From contig CM049316.1 in the NCBI GenBank assembly GCA_026874595.1, positions 744,001 through 808,000 of the forward strand: 64,000 nt of DNA, read 5' to 3'. Below are positions 34,525 through 46,690 of the stretch, one piece after another. This stretch comes from Sipunculus nudus. Lineage: Eukaryota > Annelida > Sipuncula > Golfingiida > Sipunculidae. The notes below the pieces were generated by a model. It did not search any database and was not told the origin of the DNA. It was given only the letters and a program-made list of their open reading frames with translations. The translations under genes were made by a program, and so were the position numbers. Numbering within the stretch: position 1 is the stretch's first letter; each line of letters begins with the position of its first letter.

Positions 34525-36314
34525 ACAAGATCAATGGTTAAGGTAACAGAAACAACATTTTGAAAAAGCTCATAAAAATATCCTTACAATCAAATCCAGC
34601 TGAGTGTCGAGACCCATGGGTCCCTAGTTTTTTCTCTGTTTTTGAGACCTTAAAAGATGCAGTCATCTGTTAACAGGGCACAAATCGTAAAAACCGGATC
34701 TAGAATCTTCTGTCGTGACATGCAGGGAGGCCCATAAAAAGTCTCCTTGGAAACCTAAAATTAGGTTTCTGTTACCCAAAAACTGTGAGCTATGGGGCTT
34801 CGAAGTACCCCCCAGAATAATAGAATATTTGATACAAAAGCTCAAGTATCTGAACAACTAATGCATTGATCACCATTATTCAATGCATAGATATTGGTCA
34901 TGGAAGTTTTCATCAGTTTCTGCAGACTGGTGAGGCAAACTTTATTTTTTCGATTTTTTTCTCTGTTTTTGAGACCTTTAAAGATGTTGTCATCTGTTTA
35001 CAGGGCACAAATCGTAATGACTCGACCTAGAATCTTGTATCTTGACATGCAGGGAGGCCCATGGAAAGAAAGTCTGCTTGGAAACATGAAATTAGGTCTT
35101 TGTCACCCATACTGTCTGAGCCATTTCTCTGAAGTTCTCCCCCAGAATAATGGAAAATTTTATACAAAAGCTCAAGTATGTGAACAATTAATGCATTGAT
35201 CACCATGATTCTTTGCATGGATATTGATCATGGAATGTTTCATCAGTTTCTGAGACTGGTGGTGCCACCTATTTTTTCGATTTTTTACAATTTTTTAAAA
35301 TCTATTTTTGTGACCTTAAAAGATGCAGTCATCTGTTAACAGGGCACAAATCGTAACAAATGGAACTGGAATCTTCTTACTTGACATCGCAGGAGGTCCA
35401 TAATAATCTGAATGTAGGTCTCTGTTGCCCATATCTTCAGAGCTGTGGGACTCAGAAGTACCCCCCAGAATAACTAAAAATTTGAAACAAAAGCTCCAGT
35501 ATCTGCACAACTAATGCATTGATCACCCTTATTCTTTGCATGCATATTCATCATGGAGTGTTTCATCAGTTCTTGCAGACTGGTCACACCATGTGGATTT
35601 TTTTCAAATTTTTACTCATTTTCTCTCTATTTTTGAGACCTTCAAAGATGCTGTTGTCTGTTAACAGGGCACAAATTGTAACCATTGGACCTAAAAACTT
35701 CTAACTTGACATCCAAGGAGGTCCATACAAAATCTCCCTGGAAACCTAGGTGTCTGTTACTCATATTTCCGAGCTATGGGGCTCAGAAGTACCCAAAGCA
35801 TAATTGAAAATTTGATACCAAAGCAGGGCATAAATCATAACCATTGGACCTGGAATCTTCTGACTTAAAATATAGGGAGGTCCATGAAAAGTCTCCTTGG
35901 AAACGTAAAATTAAGTCTCTGGTACCCATATTCTCTGAGCTATGGGGCTTATAAGGACCCCTCAGAATAATTGAAAATTTGATAACAAAGTAGGACAAAA
36001 ATCATTACCAGAATCTTCTAACTTGACATCCTAAGAGTTCCTCAAAAGTTCTCCCAAGAACCCTGAAATTGGGTCACAGTGACCTATATTCTCAGAGTTT
36101 TCAGGTTTGTTTGAGCACCCCAAAAATAATGCAAAATACACACAGATTCTCAAGAAAGGCTGGCTGGAGTTGGTGTGCTGGTGGGTCTTGAAGAACTTAA
36201 GCTAATATGCATGAACAATGATGCCACCTTTATTATCTTAATTTGTTGCCTGTGCAAGGATATATTGTCAGCATGTCAGTCTGCTGAGTGTCATGACCCA
36301 TTGGTCACTTGTTT

Positions 36315-36500
36315 ATATTTGCCATTTAATTGCCACTTATTTGCCAAAGGGGGTATTGTCCATGCCAGCTTTTCCCAGGAATTGCCAGTGGCATTTAATG
36401 CTCTGGCATTTATTGGCCAACCCTTGGGAGGTCCCTGTAAAATGTTCTTGGAAACCTGAAATAAAGTCATTGTGACCTACATTATGTGAGCTGTGTGAAA
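36315..36500 (+). repeat. HL1 unit fragment preceded by small palindromic insert
   Basis: 36315-36424 contains 'aattgccacttatttgccaa' and 'ggcatttaatgctctggcat', a loose inverted arrangement suggestive of a small MITE. From 36425 ('gggaggtccctgtaaaa', 'ttggaaacctgaaataaag') HL1 unit sequence follows to about 36490. Confidence 0.4.
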
Positions 36501-37063
36501 GAAAATTATTTAGTACCCTGTAAGTCAGATACTGACTGGTGTGACCAATTATGAAATACTTAAGACACCAGTTGGCCGGTCAGTGACTGCTTAACAATGT
36601 CATGACCGGCAGCCAGTCAAACACCCGTTGACAAAGACTCCACAAGCAATATGACTGCGCCAATAAACACTAACAAGCAGCCCGAGCGTACGTTTGTGTG
36701 AGGACACTTGTAATAATTCACAAGTGACTGTAGTATTCTTGGTGGTAGTTGGTGTAGTCATGACACTAGATTTCTGGAAATGCTGATAAAAACCTGTCAA
36801 AATGTATATATAATGCTCTGTGTGTGTGTGACGTTGTTTACTTTGTCACTGCACTGTCATGCCTCACAGTGACATTGTTAACTGTTATGCCATAACTCAC
36901 AAGCTCCAACAAAATTAGAAGTTTAGTTTAGTTTCACAACATTTTGTTTATTTTGAACCATGATCTAGATTAAATATCTTTCAATGCAAACGTCACACAT
37001 AATTTATCTTATCAGGAATATATTTTATTATTCAATTTAAATTATTCAGAAATAAAATAAATT
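36501..37063. other. No gene recognised
   Basis: No coding or transposon signal is identified. A loose inverted pair, 'actgactggtgtgacc' and 'ccagttggccggtcagt', lies at about 36530-36590. Confidence 0.5.
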
Positions 37064-37401
37064 AGGCCAAAAAAATAAAAAGGTATGGTTCTCAGGCACC
37101 CCTCTCATCAATTTTAAACCCCCACATCAAAAATTTTTATTTTGATTTCCAATAGAAACTCAACAATTTGAGCTGCAGCCGCTTAGACATTTCTTTCAAG
37201 AGGTTAAAATCATATAATTTCATTTGTTATGTAGTGCTTTTACTTCTTTAGCAAAAGAAATATTTTATTATCATGCTTTTCCCTTATCATTGACATTTTT
37301 ATCGAAACATACCAAAAAATTAGAAATTGAAACACCGGCCGCCCGCATTGATTTCTAAAAAATAGTGCCAGAGAACCATACCTTTTTTTTTATTTTGGCC
37401 T
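37064..37401. mobile_element. MITE with about 36-bp terminal inverted repeats
   Basis: The left end AGGCCAAAAAAATAAAAAGG continues TATGGTTCTCAGGCAC. The complement of the right end is AGGCCAAAATAAAAAAAAAG continuing GTATGGTTCTCTGGCAC. Only small gaps in the A-run and single substitutions separate the arms. The 338-bp element has no coding potential. Flanks are AT-rich (..AATT / TATA..), so a 2-3 bp target duplication such as TA is possible but ambiguous. Confidence 0.8.
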
Positions 37402-37655
37402 TATATATATATATATATATGAAATCAAAATTATGTGCACAGTTGTATCCATGTTCCCTAAGGCTGTGAATGCTAGTATATGTAGGCTATTGCTATAGGT
37501 CCAGACACAGAACATACAGGCTAAAAAAGTGCAGGCACTTACGAAATATAAACATGCCCACTGACACAGCGGTACACATCTACCAGATCCATTTTTCTGG
37601 CACCAACTGAGAGATCTACCAGAAGTCCAACACATTTGCTAAAGTTCCTGCATTT

Positions 37656-37677
37656 AGCAATAAAAGTTAATTTTATT
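37656..37677 (+). other. Target-site duplication, left, of SINE
   Basis: AGCAATAAAAGTTAATTT plus TATT. It matches 38116-38137 except for two bases. Confidence 0.75.
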
Positions 37678-38115
37678 TAATTTTTTTTTTAACAATTTTG
37701 TTGGTGGAGGTAACCGCCTCCATTTTTAATGCTGACTTATCTAATTCTTAATCTAAGTATGTACATCTGCAGAGTTTCCATTTCGGTTTGGGACTACTTG
37801 ACAGGCCGGTAGCACTCGCTTCCTATAATTTTTTTTTATTTTGTATCCTGGTGTCACCCAGGCCTGGTGTCTACCGCACCTGCAGGTCCTGGGTGCGTAA
37901 TCATCCCCAGTACTGGGTCATAACACTGAGGAACCCCCCAAAGACACACTCGTATGCGAGTGATACACGGCTGTGGGCACAGCCTTCCCATAAAGCCTGC
38001 ACCCTGGGAGGGGCCGACCGTGAAAAACCTCACCGCCTCAGCTGAGATTCAAACCCACGATCTCCCGGCTTTAAGTCCCACGCTCTACCCCTGAGCCATA
38101 GAAGCCGGTCAATTT
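37678..38115 (-). mobile_element. tRNA-derived SINE, copy 1
   Basis: Read on the minus strand it starts near 38107 with 'tatggctcaggggtagagcg' (box A-like) and 'gtgggtttgaatctc' (box B-like), a Pol III tRNA-type promoter. The body has 'ttggggggttcctcagtgtt', 'atgacccagta' and 'cacccaggacctgcagg', and the 3' part ends 'ggttacctccaccaac' before an A-rich tail. A 22-bp near-identical duplication flanks it, as expected from LINE-driven retroposition. A second, plus-strand copy is at 42541-42910. It is not a functional tRNA gene. Confidence 0.82.
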
Positions 38116-38137
38116 AACAATAAAAGTTAATTTCATT
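38116..38137 (+). other. Target-site duplication, right, of SINE
   Basis: AACAATAAAAGTTAATTT plus CATT, the partner of 37656-37677. Confidence 0.75.
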
Positions 38138-38296
38138 CAGTTTTAACTGTAGCACTTTATGTATGACTTTCTACAACTTGAACAACACGTAGTAGATCCG
38201 GTGATCTGCAAAATTACCGCAAAATTTTCATAAAATGTGATAGAAGCAAACTGCTTGATTTTAAATTATATTAAATGACATTAAATATCAAATTTT

Positions 38297-38298
<2 letters not shown>

Positions 38299-38346
<48 letters not shown>
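38299..38346. repeat. (AT)n microsatellite
   Basis: About 24 uninterrupted AT dinucleotides. A shorter AT run flanks the MITE at 37403-37420. Confidence 0.95.
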
Positions 38347-38353
<7 letters not shown>

Positions 38354-40836
38354 AAGATTGATATATTCCAATAGACAGATCTGGCTTGGATGGGGTTCTA
38401 AGCAAGCATAAGTAACCCTCCCAACCCCCCAACCCCCCCCACCCGGGCCATGAAAAATGGCATAGGGCAACAGAGACATGTAAAATAGAAAGTATTATAC
38501 TTTAATTCCCACATGAAGGGGTTTCCAGGCCATAAAAAGATATAAACATGGGGAGGGGTTTCACAGAAAAAAACCTCAAAATTTGAAGATTTTTAGGCTT
38601 TATAATCATTTATTGAGTCACACAGATCCCTCTCTACAGAATTAAGACATCTCATATCTACCTAACACACAGTGTAAATCCAAAATTCTGGTAAAACTGG
38701 ATGAAACCTGGTTTATCCAATCAAAATGGTTCTGGATTAATTAATCTGAGTATACCTTTGTGGATAATCTGCAAACTGTCTTGTAAGGAGTTGTTGCAAG
38801 AAAAGAGAATTTGTTTTTATAGAAAAATATACAAATTTGGATTTGTTTTTCCCTGACTGCAAACAATGATAAGATAATTTTAACTTATCACTAAAATATT
38901 TCTGTAAAATGGTTTTAATTCATTTCTCGCTCATTATATCTTAAATATGAAAAACCTGTGGGTTACTACTGAACATAATCAATATAACTAGTGAAAATTA
39001 TTCTGTTATTGTGTATTTAGCACTACATGTCAAGTATCAAAAATACAATCTTGCTAAAAAATGATATCTAAGATCAAAAAGACCATAAAGCTCAGGATAA
39101 TCCAAATGACCACATTTATGATGAAATGAAAATATTTAATCATTCAACTGACATAATCATAAATAATGAAGCTTAGGAATACAAGACTACAGGGATGTGC
39201 ATTGAAAACATGGTAGACCACACATTCAAAATACTCATATCTTACATGATAGAATAAAGTCACTGGTCTGGCTTAGGTCATGCATACAAGATTTGTATTT
39301 GAGTAAAAGTATTTTTGTAAATCTACTGAAATTAGATATCAACAAAATCAGATAAAAATAATTGTACCAGAGTAGTACTTAGTTATAAATAAGTTTTAAG
39401 TATAGGAATGATATTACATGTAATGTCAAAGTACAGTACAAGTAGAGTTCATATACAAAAAAAAATTTCCCATAAGTGCAAATTCCAGGGAAATGCACTT
39501 AACACACGCTTGGCTTGCACAGAAATATTTCACTCCCATAATATTTTTTTCAATGACCTTTAATGATATATGAACTATTGCAATCAAAATTTAAAAAGCT
39601 GAATTTTCATCAAGGCAACATATCATGTATTATTTTGTGAATTTCTAGCCAAGTGCACAACTATTTTCTTTTGATGCCAGATTAAAACCCATGTCACTGA
39701 ACACAAGAGAAAAGCTGTCAATTACATTACATACAGGTGTCTCCTACTTAGGACCTAAATGGGTACCAAATATCAGACTGGAGTACCTGATGGGTATTAC
39801 TTCATAGGACTTCTGAATTGGTAGTAACAGAAAGGTAGAGATTGATATTTGTTACCAGTGCAAAAAATGTATAAATTTCACTTTGTGATCAGTGCTGTCC
39901 ATGAGTTACAAGCAGGAATTTCTAGTTGGCAATCGCTGGAAATCCCTCTTCCCCTTTGAAACAGGGCTGGTATGATTTAAAAGACTTGATCTCTAATTCT
40001 CTATGAAGTTAAAGATATTTGTTTAAGCTAATAGCACAGGTTTACTGTCCAGGCCAATGGTAATGAATAAATATAGAATGCATGTTGGTCTGCAGTAATA
40101 TTCTGATAAACATGCATGTTCACACATTCAAGTATTCGAATCCAAGTTATGGATATGAGTACTTTATTATTATCCAGACTCAAACACTCCTTTTATCCAT
40201 TGTGCATGAACTAAAGTAACAGTTTATCTCAAATTCCAATCAGGCCATTCAATTAAATAGAGCCTGATTTTCTCTACTATTTGGTCCACCTTTTCTATTG
40301 TCAAGGCAAGGATGAAGACTGGTTTAAATTGTGAGTTCTAACCTGACATCCTTGTACAGATTCCTTTATGTTCCAGTGATACTAACCCTCTCCTCACTTG
40401 TCCACTAATTCCATCTCATAACTGCCTAAGTTTCAAAAGCCATTTTGTCCTGTCACATGTCTGAGACTCATATTTGTGTTATATTTTGAGGAGCCACTGA
40501 TGTAGCAGGAAACTTTCTCTGTAGTCCTGCAGCACAGACTTAAATGGCGCTAACCAATATGTAACAGAATACCATATTCTTATCAACAGGCAGATTGTCC
40601 TCCTTATGCAATCAGCTGAATGTAGCCATCAGCAGTTATGTGGGGAATGGGGCACACAAAATTACCTGACAAATCTTGCATCACTCCCTGTGCATGTCAC
40701 CTTGTTGCAATAAGATTCATTTCATGTTTGCCTGGTGAGGTTTCTCTGAGGGCATCATCTCAGTCTGGCTCTATGTCACATATCAGACTGGCTTGTTCCT
40801 CTGAATTTGAAATGGCCATTTACACTTCTCAATAAA
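38347..40836. other. Quiet region, no gene recognised
   Basis: No HL, D or F repeats, and no coding domain in any frame. It may be host intergenic or intronic DNA. Two short C runs lie at about 38420-38445. Confidence 0.55.
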
Positions 40837-41140
40837 CTTCAGTTCAGTGATGGTATGTAACAGTTTGAGGACATGTATCTTCAATTCAGTGACGGTATGT
40901 AACAGTTTGAGGACATGTAACTTCAATTCAGTGATGGTATGTTACAGTGTGAGGACATGTATCTTCAGTTCAGTGATGGTATGAAACAGTTTGAGGACAT
41001 GTAACTTCAATTCAGTGATGGTATGTAACAGTTTGAGGACATTTATCTTCAATTCAGTGATGGTATGTAACAGTTTGAGGACATGTAACTTCAATTCAGT
41101 GACGGTATGTTACAGTATGTTACAGTGTGAGGACATGTAT
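40837..41140 (+). repeat. 42-bp minisatellite, 7 units with alternating dimer structure
   Basis: Each unit starts CTTCA(G/A)TTCAGTGA and ends GAGGACATGTAT or GAGGACATGTAA. The endings alternate T/A/T/A/T/A/T through the seven units, so the true amplification unit was probably an 84-bp dimer. The last unit has a 10-bp internal duplication ('acagtatgtt'). Confidence 0.9.
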
Positions 41141-42540
41141 CTTCCTGGATTTGCTCAATGAGCAGTTGTAGACAATCTGGGCCCCCTTTTAGATGTTTTA
41201 TTGGCTCACAGCCAACAATAAATACCAAATAAACTGTTATTAGTTTCTTTGGAATAATCTTCTGCACAAAACATATGATTATCTGAGGTCTGACAGAGGT
41301 AAATCTTAAAACCTAGATTTTAAAAAAGATAAATTGAAACAATGAATACATTTATGTCACTGAAGAATGCAGTAAGAGCTCAAGTTTATAAATCTGAGAA
41401 CAGTGGCATGCATAAAACTTTCCAAAATGAAATTCAAATTAATTCGACCTACTCATGAGGAATCAAGTTATCATTTAAAATATGTAGAAGCTATAAACTG
41501 CACCACCTATCATCTTTTCTGAGTAATAATTCATGCTTTAATTAATACACTGCCGCATGAACATTAAATTCTTTCCCAGAGACAGTTTTTTATACTGAAA
41601 AACTAATCATTGACAAGGTCCATTGAAAAATAACATTATTGAAGATATATTGATTGTTTTAAGTGCCCAGTGAATCCCCATTACAGTGGCTTCAGCTCTG
41701 GGACAACAGCCGCAACCCCAGCACCGGTCCAAATTTCAGATTAAAAATATGTTTGGATAAATTTAGGAAAAAAGTTGCTTGTCCTTTAGGATGAAGAACA
41801 GAAAATGCTCAAATGTATGAAAAAATGGAAAAAAGTTTGTTCCGCTGAAATATAATTCAATAAAAACAATCTCTTAAGTTAAACTTGGATCATATTACAC
41901 TCCTCACATAGCTGCTATACACTGACACGTTCTAAATCTCCTGAATTCTAACTGCTGCTTTGAATATAAAGGTTCTCTAGGTTTCACCACCAGGGGTCAC
42001 ACTGAGCACAGAATTGCAATCAGACAAATGATAGCATGGTATCATATTGGGTATTCAGCTAAAAATATTAAATCACAACCCCTTGCTCACATTGGTCCTT
42101 TTCTTGGCCCTGTTAAAGAGAATGTGTAATCAGTTAAAATAGTTAGAACAAAGTAGATTTAGAGCAGTAAAGTTTTAATAGCTGCAGGAGGAATGTATGA
42201 TTTTGTCTGTGTATATTCATACAATTTCTTTTAAATAAATGGTATTCAGTATCATTAGACTATAATTTTGTCTTCTTGTGAAACATTTTCCTGAAAAAGA
42301 ATAAGATTTTATGGCAGAATATCTTGAATGAAATCCATGCAAGATCTTACAAGTTTAGTAGCTCCTTAAAAGGAGGGAGAGCACAAACAATCTTTTGACA
42401 AATAAAAAAAATTGTCAATGCTTGATCAGCATTCAGACTTTTTCTGTCTAAGGTTCCAGCAGAATTCTCCTGTTTAAAGGTCCATGGCCGTTGCTGGGAT
42501 GTCTTATAAACAAATTTAATGTTAAGATAAGTTTATACAT
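41141..42540. other. No gene recognised
   Basis: No transposon ends or coding domains seen. Confidence 0.5.
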
Positions 42541-42910
42541 GCTTCTGTGGCTCAGGACTCAAGGCCGGGAGATTTTGAATCTCAGAAGAGGCAGTGAGAT
42601 TTTTCACAGTCAGTCCCACTCCCAGGGCGAGCACTCTGCAGGCTTAATAGGGAGACTATGCCCAACAGTCATGTTTCTTTCACAAACGACGGGTGTGCCT
42701 TTTGGGGGTTCCTCAGTGTTATGACCCAGCAATGGGCATGACATACACCCAGGACCTGCAGGAGTGATACACCTAGCCTGGTTGACACCAGGATAATCGA
42801 GTGTAAGCCCCTTTCACGTGGTCTGAAACCGGAATGGAACTCACAGTCACCTACCACTTAATTAAGCAAGTATAAAAAAAATGGGAGTGGTTACCTCCAC
42901 CAAAAAAATC
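42541..42910 (+). mobile_element. tRNA-derived SINE, copy 2 (5'-decayed)
   Basis: Same family as 37678-38115, opposite strand. It starts 'gcttctgtggctcaggact' with a deletion in the tRNA-related head, then 'gattttgaatctcag', 'tttgggggttcctcagtgtt', 'acccaggacctgcagg', and ends 'gtggttacctccaccaaa'. No clear target duplication. The deleted A box implies it is inactive. Confidence 0.78.
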
Positions 42911-43444
42911 TTATATATATATATACATATAGAACATTTATACAGGTAATATAATCATACTTACAGATGTACATACTTCACTCAGAAGGTAAATTTCTCT
43001 TCTTTATTGACATTTCTTGTACCTTTAAATCAAGGAAATTTAAAAACATTGTTAACAGAAATTGTAAGAACATACTATGGTCTTCAAAATCATCTGAAGC
43101 TTAATGCCTTTAATTCACTGATGAAACATTTTTAAAATGCAGCAAGTTGCAACTGGCAGAGCTTTTAGCCCTCTTGAGCCAGATATCAGAGTATTTCTTG
43201 GACACAGTCTGCAGTTTAAGTTGTTGATACAATGATGTAACTTGTAAAATTAGCTAATCTGATAAGTGTTTGTATATAGTATAATCCTTATATGCAAGTT
43301 ACATGTGATGTATGATGTAAGTCTTTGTAAATATCACACAACTTGATCTTTGGTCAACCATGGGTCCAGCATTACAGCAGTAAAGAGGGACAAACAGCAT
43401 CCAGTAATAATTATTTTTAGAGGAAGCTCCAGTTAAAGTAGCTA
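42911..43444. other. No gene recognised
   Basis: AT-rich sequence between a SINE and HL1b; nothing identified. Confidence 0.5.
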
Positions 43445-46400
43445 AGCTCAGCTGACTATAAGTCTTCTGAGCTATAGTTATGGTCCTCTGTCCATCCATC
43501 TGTATGCCCCTCTGTCTGTTAGACTGGCATGTTTTGAAACCATTAGACCTACAAATCCAAAATTTGACATTATGTTAGATGTCCCCAAAAATCTCATACC
43601 AAGCCAAAAACTGAGTTAGTGTAACTTTGTTTTAAGGGTAAACCTCAATTTTCCATAAAAAAACTGTTGTTTCACTCCAGGACTGCTTCATATCATTAAC
43701 CACAAGAGCTGTTTTATTCTTCTTTGGCATAAATATTCCTTTGTATGTTTCCTGTGGACATGCCAGATATTAGGTCAGTATGATGTAATTTCTTGCAGTT
43801 ATTGGCCCGAAATTAATGCACTTTGTACAAAGTCAGGTAATTTATTACTCACTTAACATGATAATTGTTGAAGCTAGAGAATTTTTCAGGGAATTAACTT
43901 TATATAATCAAGATTCAATTGTATACCCAAAATTAGATCTGAATTTGCTTAATTGTAATGCTGTTTTCACTCCAATATACCACACTTTTCTTGAAATAGT
44001 AATTCAAGGAGTAATCCAGAATATGTCATGTTGTGGTAATGTAGCATTTTTAGCTCAGCTGACTATAATTAAGTCATCTGAGCTATAGTTGTGGTCCTTT
44101 GTCTGTCCGTCCATCCATTAACAGGGCACATTTTAAAACCGTTGGACCTACGAAACCAAAACCTTGCATACCATTAAATGTCCCAAAAATCTCCTACCAT
44201 ACCGAAAATTGGGACAATAGGACTTCGTTCCTTCGAGGTATTAAGGAAAAACCTCCGTTTTCCATAAAAAAGCCATTGTTACACTCCAAGGCTGCCTAAT
44301 ATCAAAACCACTGATCTGTTTTTGATCATATTTAATATTCATATACTTCCATATATTTTCTATGAATATACCAAAAATTAGGTCAGTATTGTGTATCATT
44401 TTGAAGTTATAGGCCCAAATATAATGCAATTTTTAAAAAAATCAGGAAATATATTTACTCGTCTAACATGAGAATTGCTGAAGCTGGAGACATTTTTTCA
44501 GGATTATAATTTCATTTAATCAAGATTCAATTGTTTACCCAAAATTAGATCTGAATTTGCAAATTTGTCAAGTTATTAGCATAAATAAAAAATCAATACC
44601 TTAAATTTTGTCCAACTTTGGCAATGGCACATTTTCCCCCTGTAAGCACTGTTGATTTAATTTTTACAACATACATACAAGGATTTAATCTTTTAAAATC
44701 TGAAATTTATAAAGGAATTGATTGAAAAGAGCAGCTTTTATTCAAGTTTCCATACACCATGTCAAGTGTTGTTTACATCTAGCCCACCTGGTAGTACAGC
44801 CTTCACTTGCATTATGTAACCCACCCCAGGCAGCTTGCCTTAGCTCAGCTTGGCCACTACTGGCAGGCTTCCCCTCTGCCCTGCACTCCCCCCCCCCCCA
44901 AAAAAAAAAAATGGTGCATTAACTAGATGAATGTTATAATTTTCTGTATTTTATTGTATTCTTGGCTATGCTACATTTTAGATTTTGTATTGTACCACCA
45001 GTGTTTGCTATGAAAGTGTGAATGTTCATCAGATAAGTAATTCCTTACTTCAGAAGAGTAAAAACTTCCCCAGGTGTGAAATTGAATATTAATTCCAGTA
45101 ATAAATTATAGCTGAGATAGTTATTAGCACAATGATATTGTTTGTTCCTCATTCAACCAACAGTGTGTATACTTTATTTGAAAAGATGTTTTTATTTTAT
45201 CAAATTTACTGAATCTTTTATTTCATTTCAGTGTATAAAATTAAGCATGTGCTGAAAACTCCAATGTGCAAAACTTGTTATTAGTGATTCAAGGAATAAT
45301 CTTGTAGATGCCATGTTGTGGCATTATTTTCTTTTAAATTCAGTTTAAACATTTGTGATTTTAAAATAATAAAATAGATTTGTATGCATAATATGACCCA
45401 ATATGAGCTACACTCTGGATATATATAATGATTGCAACTTAGGATTCTAATATTTTAACTTATATTTTCAGTTTTTTTTTATTAAAAATTTATTAAAACT
45501 TATATATAAAAAAAAATGAAGCAGATAAAAACAATTAATGGAAAAAGTGGATATGCAAAAAAATAGTCTTATATATAAACTTAAATGCATTATTCTCGTG
45601 AAAGTGAAATAAAGGTATTAGTCGATTCTGTCAACTTGCCTGTCCATCTGTAAATTATTCATATGCATCACAGTATCTCAAAACTGTTACTGTTTTTCTT
45701 CATGACAGTCTTGTCAGAGTATTAGTTTGCAATCATATATGTAGAACTTTACTATAACCAAGTAGGAGGGCCCCTTTCCTCTCAGCTTCTCATATGCTTA
45801 TATAAATGAAAAACATTACAATAGAATATTTTCAAATTTTTGCATTTGGTAAAAATTTCAAACTTCAGCTGAGTGCCGTGACCCATGGGTCCCTTGTTAA
45901 AGAAATCAATTTTCTTTTAAATAATTTTAAAAAAATCAATATATAATTAAACCCATTAGCATGCATAAATGGATATATATTTGAGCCAAGTTAAGGATAA
46001 AAAAGGCACAATTTACAATTGTGAATTATGAATCAAATTTTATTTTCAGATGTTTATTGTTTTTTTATACGATATATATTTGTGGTAAAAAAAACATAAA
46101 CATCTGTATGCATAATGTGGCGTTATCTAACAAAATAAGGGATATATGATGATGCAATTTAAAATTGTGAATACACTTATGTGTAGAGTTAATGTAAGTG
46201 TTCTGCAATCTATATTTTAAGTATATAGCTTAAATTTTAATATGTTCAGTCTTATAAATGATATATTGAAAATTTTATTTTTTTACAATTTATTTCATTT
46301 AATAATTTGTGTATTTTTATACTTCATCTTATCCCCCACTTTCTTACCTATTCTATACTTGACAGGGGTTCATGCATTTCAAGTGGAGTGCATGGTTATT

Positions 46401-46690
46401 TTATGCAGATATTACTGTCATATAGCTGAAATACTGATACATTTAGAAATATTTGATCATGAGAGCAATGATAGGTTCCTGCATCTTTGATATAGTACAT
46501 AAAATTGCACAGTATTAGTGTAGCAAACATATATTGAGTATTTGATTATTGCCAGATAGAAGGGGCCATTTCCTCTTAGCTTTTCAAGAGGTAATATATA
46601 TATAAAAGACAATAGAAATAAATATATTTTGCATTTGCTAAAATTAAAAAAAAATCAGCTGAGTGCTGTGACCCATAAGGGTCCCTTGTT
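43445..46690 (+). mobile_element. HL1b element, interrupted by a second HL1b
   Basis: Head AGCTCAGCTGACTATAAGTC at 43445, body with 'accattagacctacaaatcc', and the tail 'cagctgagtgctgtgaccc' with 'ataagggtcccttgtt' at 46656-46690. The inner copy 44052-45896 splits it at 'gtagcattttt' / 'aaagaaat'. The unsplit version of that junction is at about 5516-5535. Net length is about 1.4 kb. Small ORFs in this span are repeat translations. Confidence 0.75.
44052..45896 (+). mobile_element. HL1b element nested in HL1b (boundaries defined by an empty site)
   Basis: Head AGCTCAGCTGACTATAAT with AGTCATCTGAGCT at 44052 and tail CAGCTGAGTGCCGTGACCC with ATGGGTCCCTTGTT ending at 45896. The tail hairpin GACCCATGGGTC is perfect. 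The flanks join as 'gtagcattttt' plus 'aaagaaat', which is the intact sequence at 5516-5535 in the HL1b copy at 4764. No bases are duplicated beyond the ambiguous T residues. The body includes 'aactttggcaatggcacat' and 'gtttacatctagcccacc', shared with 18093-20651 and 54075-55262. Confidence 0.82.

Larger units (their letters stand above)
33153..34628 (+). mobile_element. HL1a element nested in HL1a
   Basis: Head 'gctcagctgactttaagt' at 33153, GTCC/GTCT microsatellites ('gtctgtctgtctgtccatcc' at about 33653), four units of 140-150 bp with 'aaaggtcaaggtcacag', and the tail 'cagctgagtgtcgagaccc' with 'atgggtccctagtt' at 34597-34628. The outer unit continues immediately after as 'ttttctctgtttttgag'. 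A young-looking 53-bp exact duplication lies inside (34419-34524). Confidence 0.75.
32770..36314 (+). mobile_element. HL1a element with about 330-bp tandem core, interrupted by a second HL1
   Basis: Head AGCTCAGCTGACTGTAAGTC at 32770, then 'gtccggccatccggcagtc'. The core units recur with 'agatgcagtcatctgttaac' at about 34654, 'agatgttgtcatctgtttac' at 34980, and further copies at 35321 and 35646, a period of 325-335 bp. The tail is 'ctgctgagtgtcatgaccc' with 'attggtcacttgtt' (36281-36314). The inner copy 33153-34628 splits one unit at 'ttttttcgattttt', whose intact form is at 34947-34978. Without the insertion it is about 2.07 kb. Confidence 0.73.

Noticed and set aside
38050-38107. tRNA gene on the minus strand
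   Set aside because: Box A and B are present, but the sequence is the head of a SINE with a long body and target duplications; it has no complete cloverleaf that I can fold.
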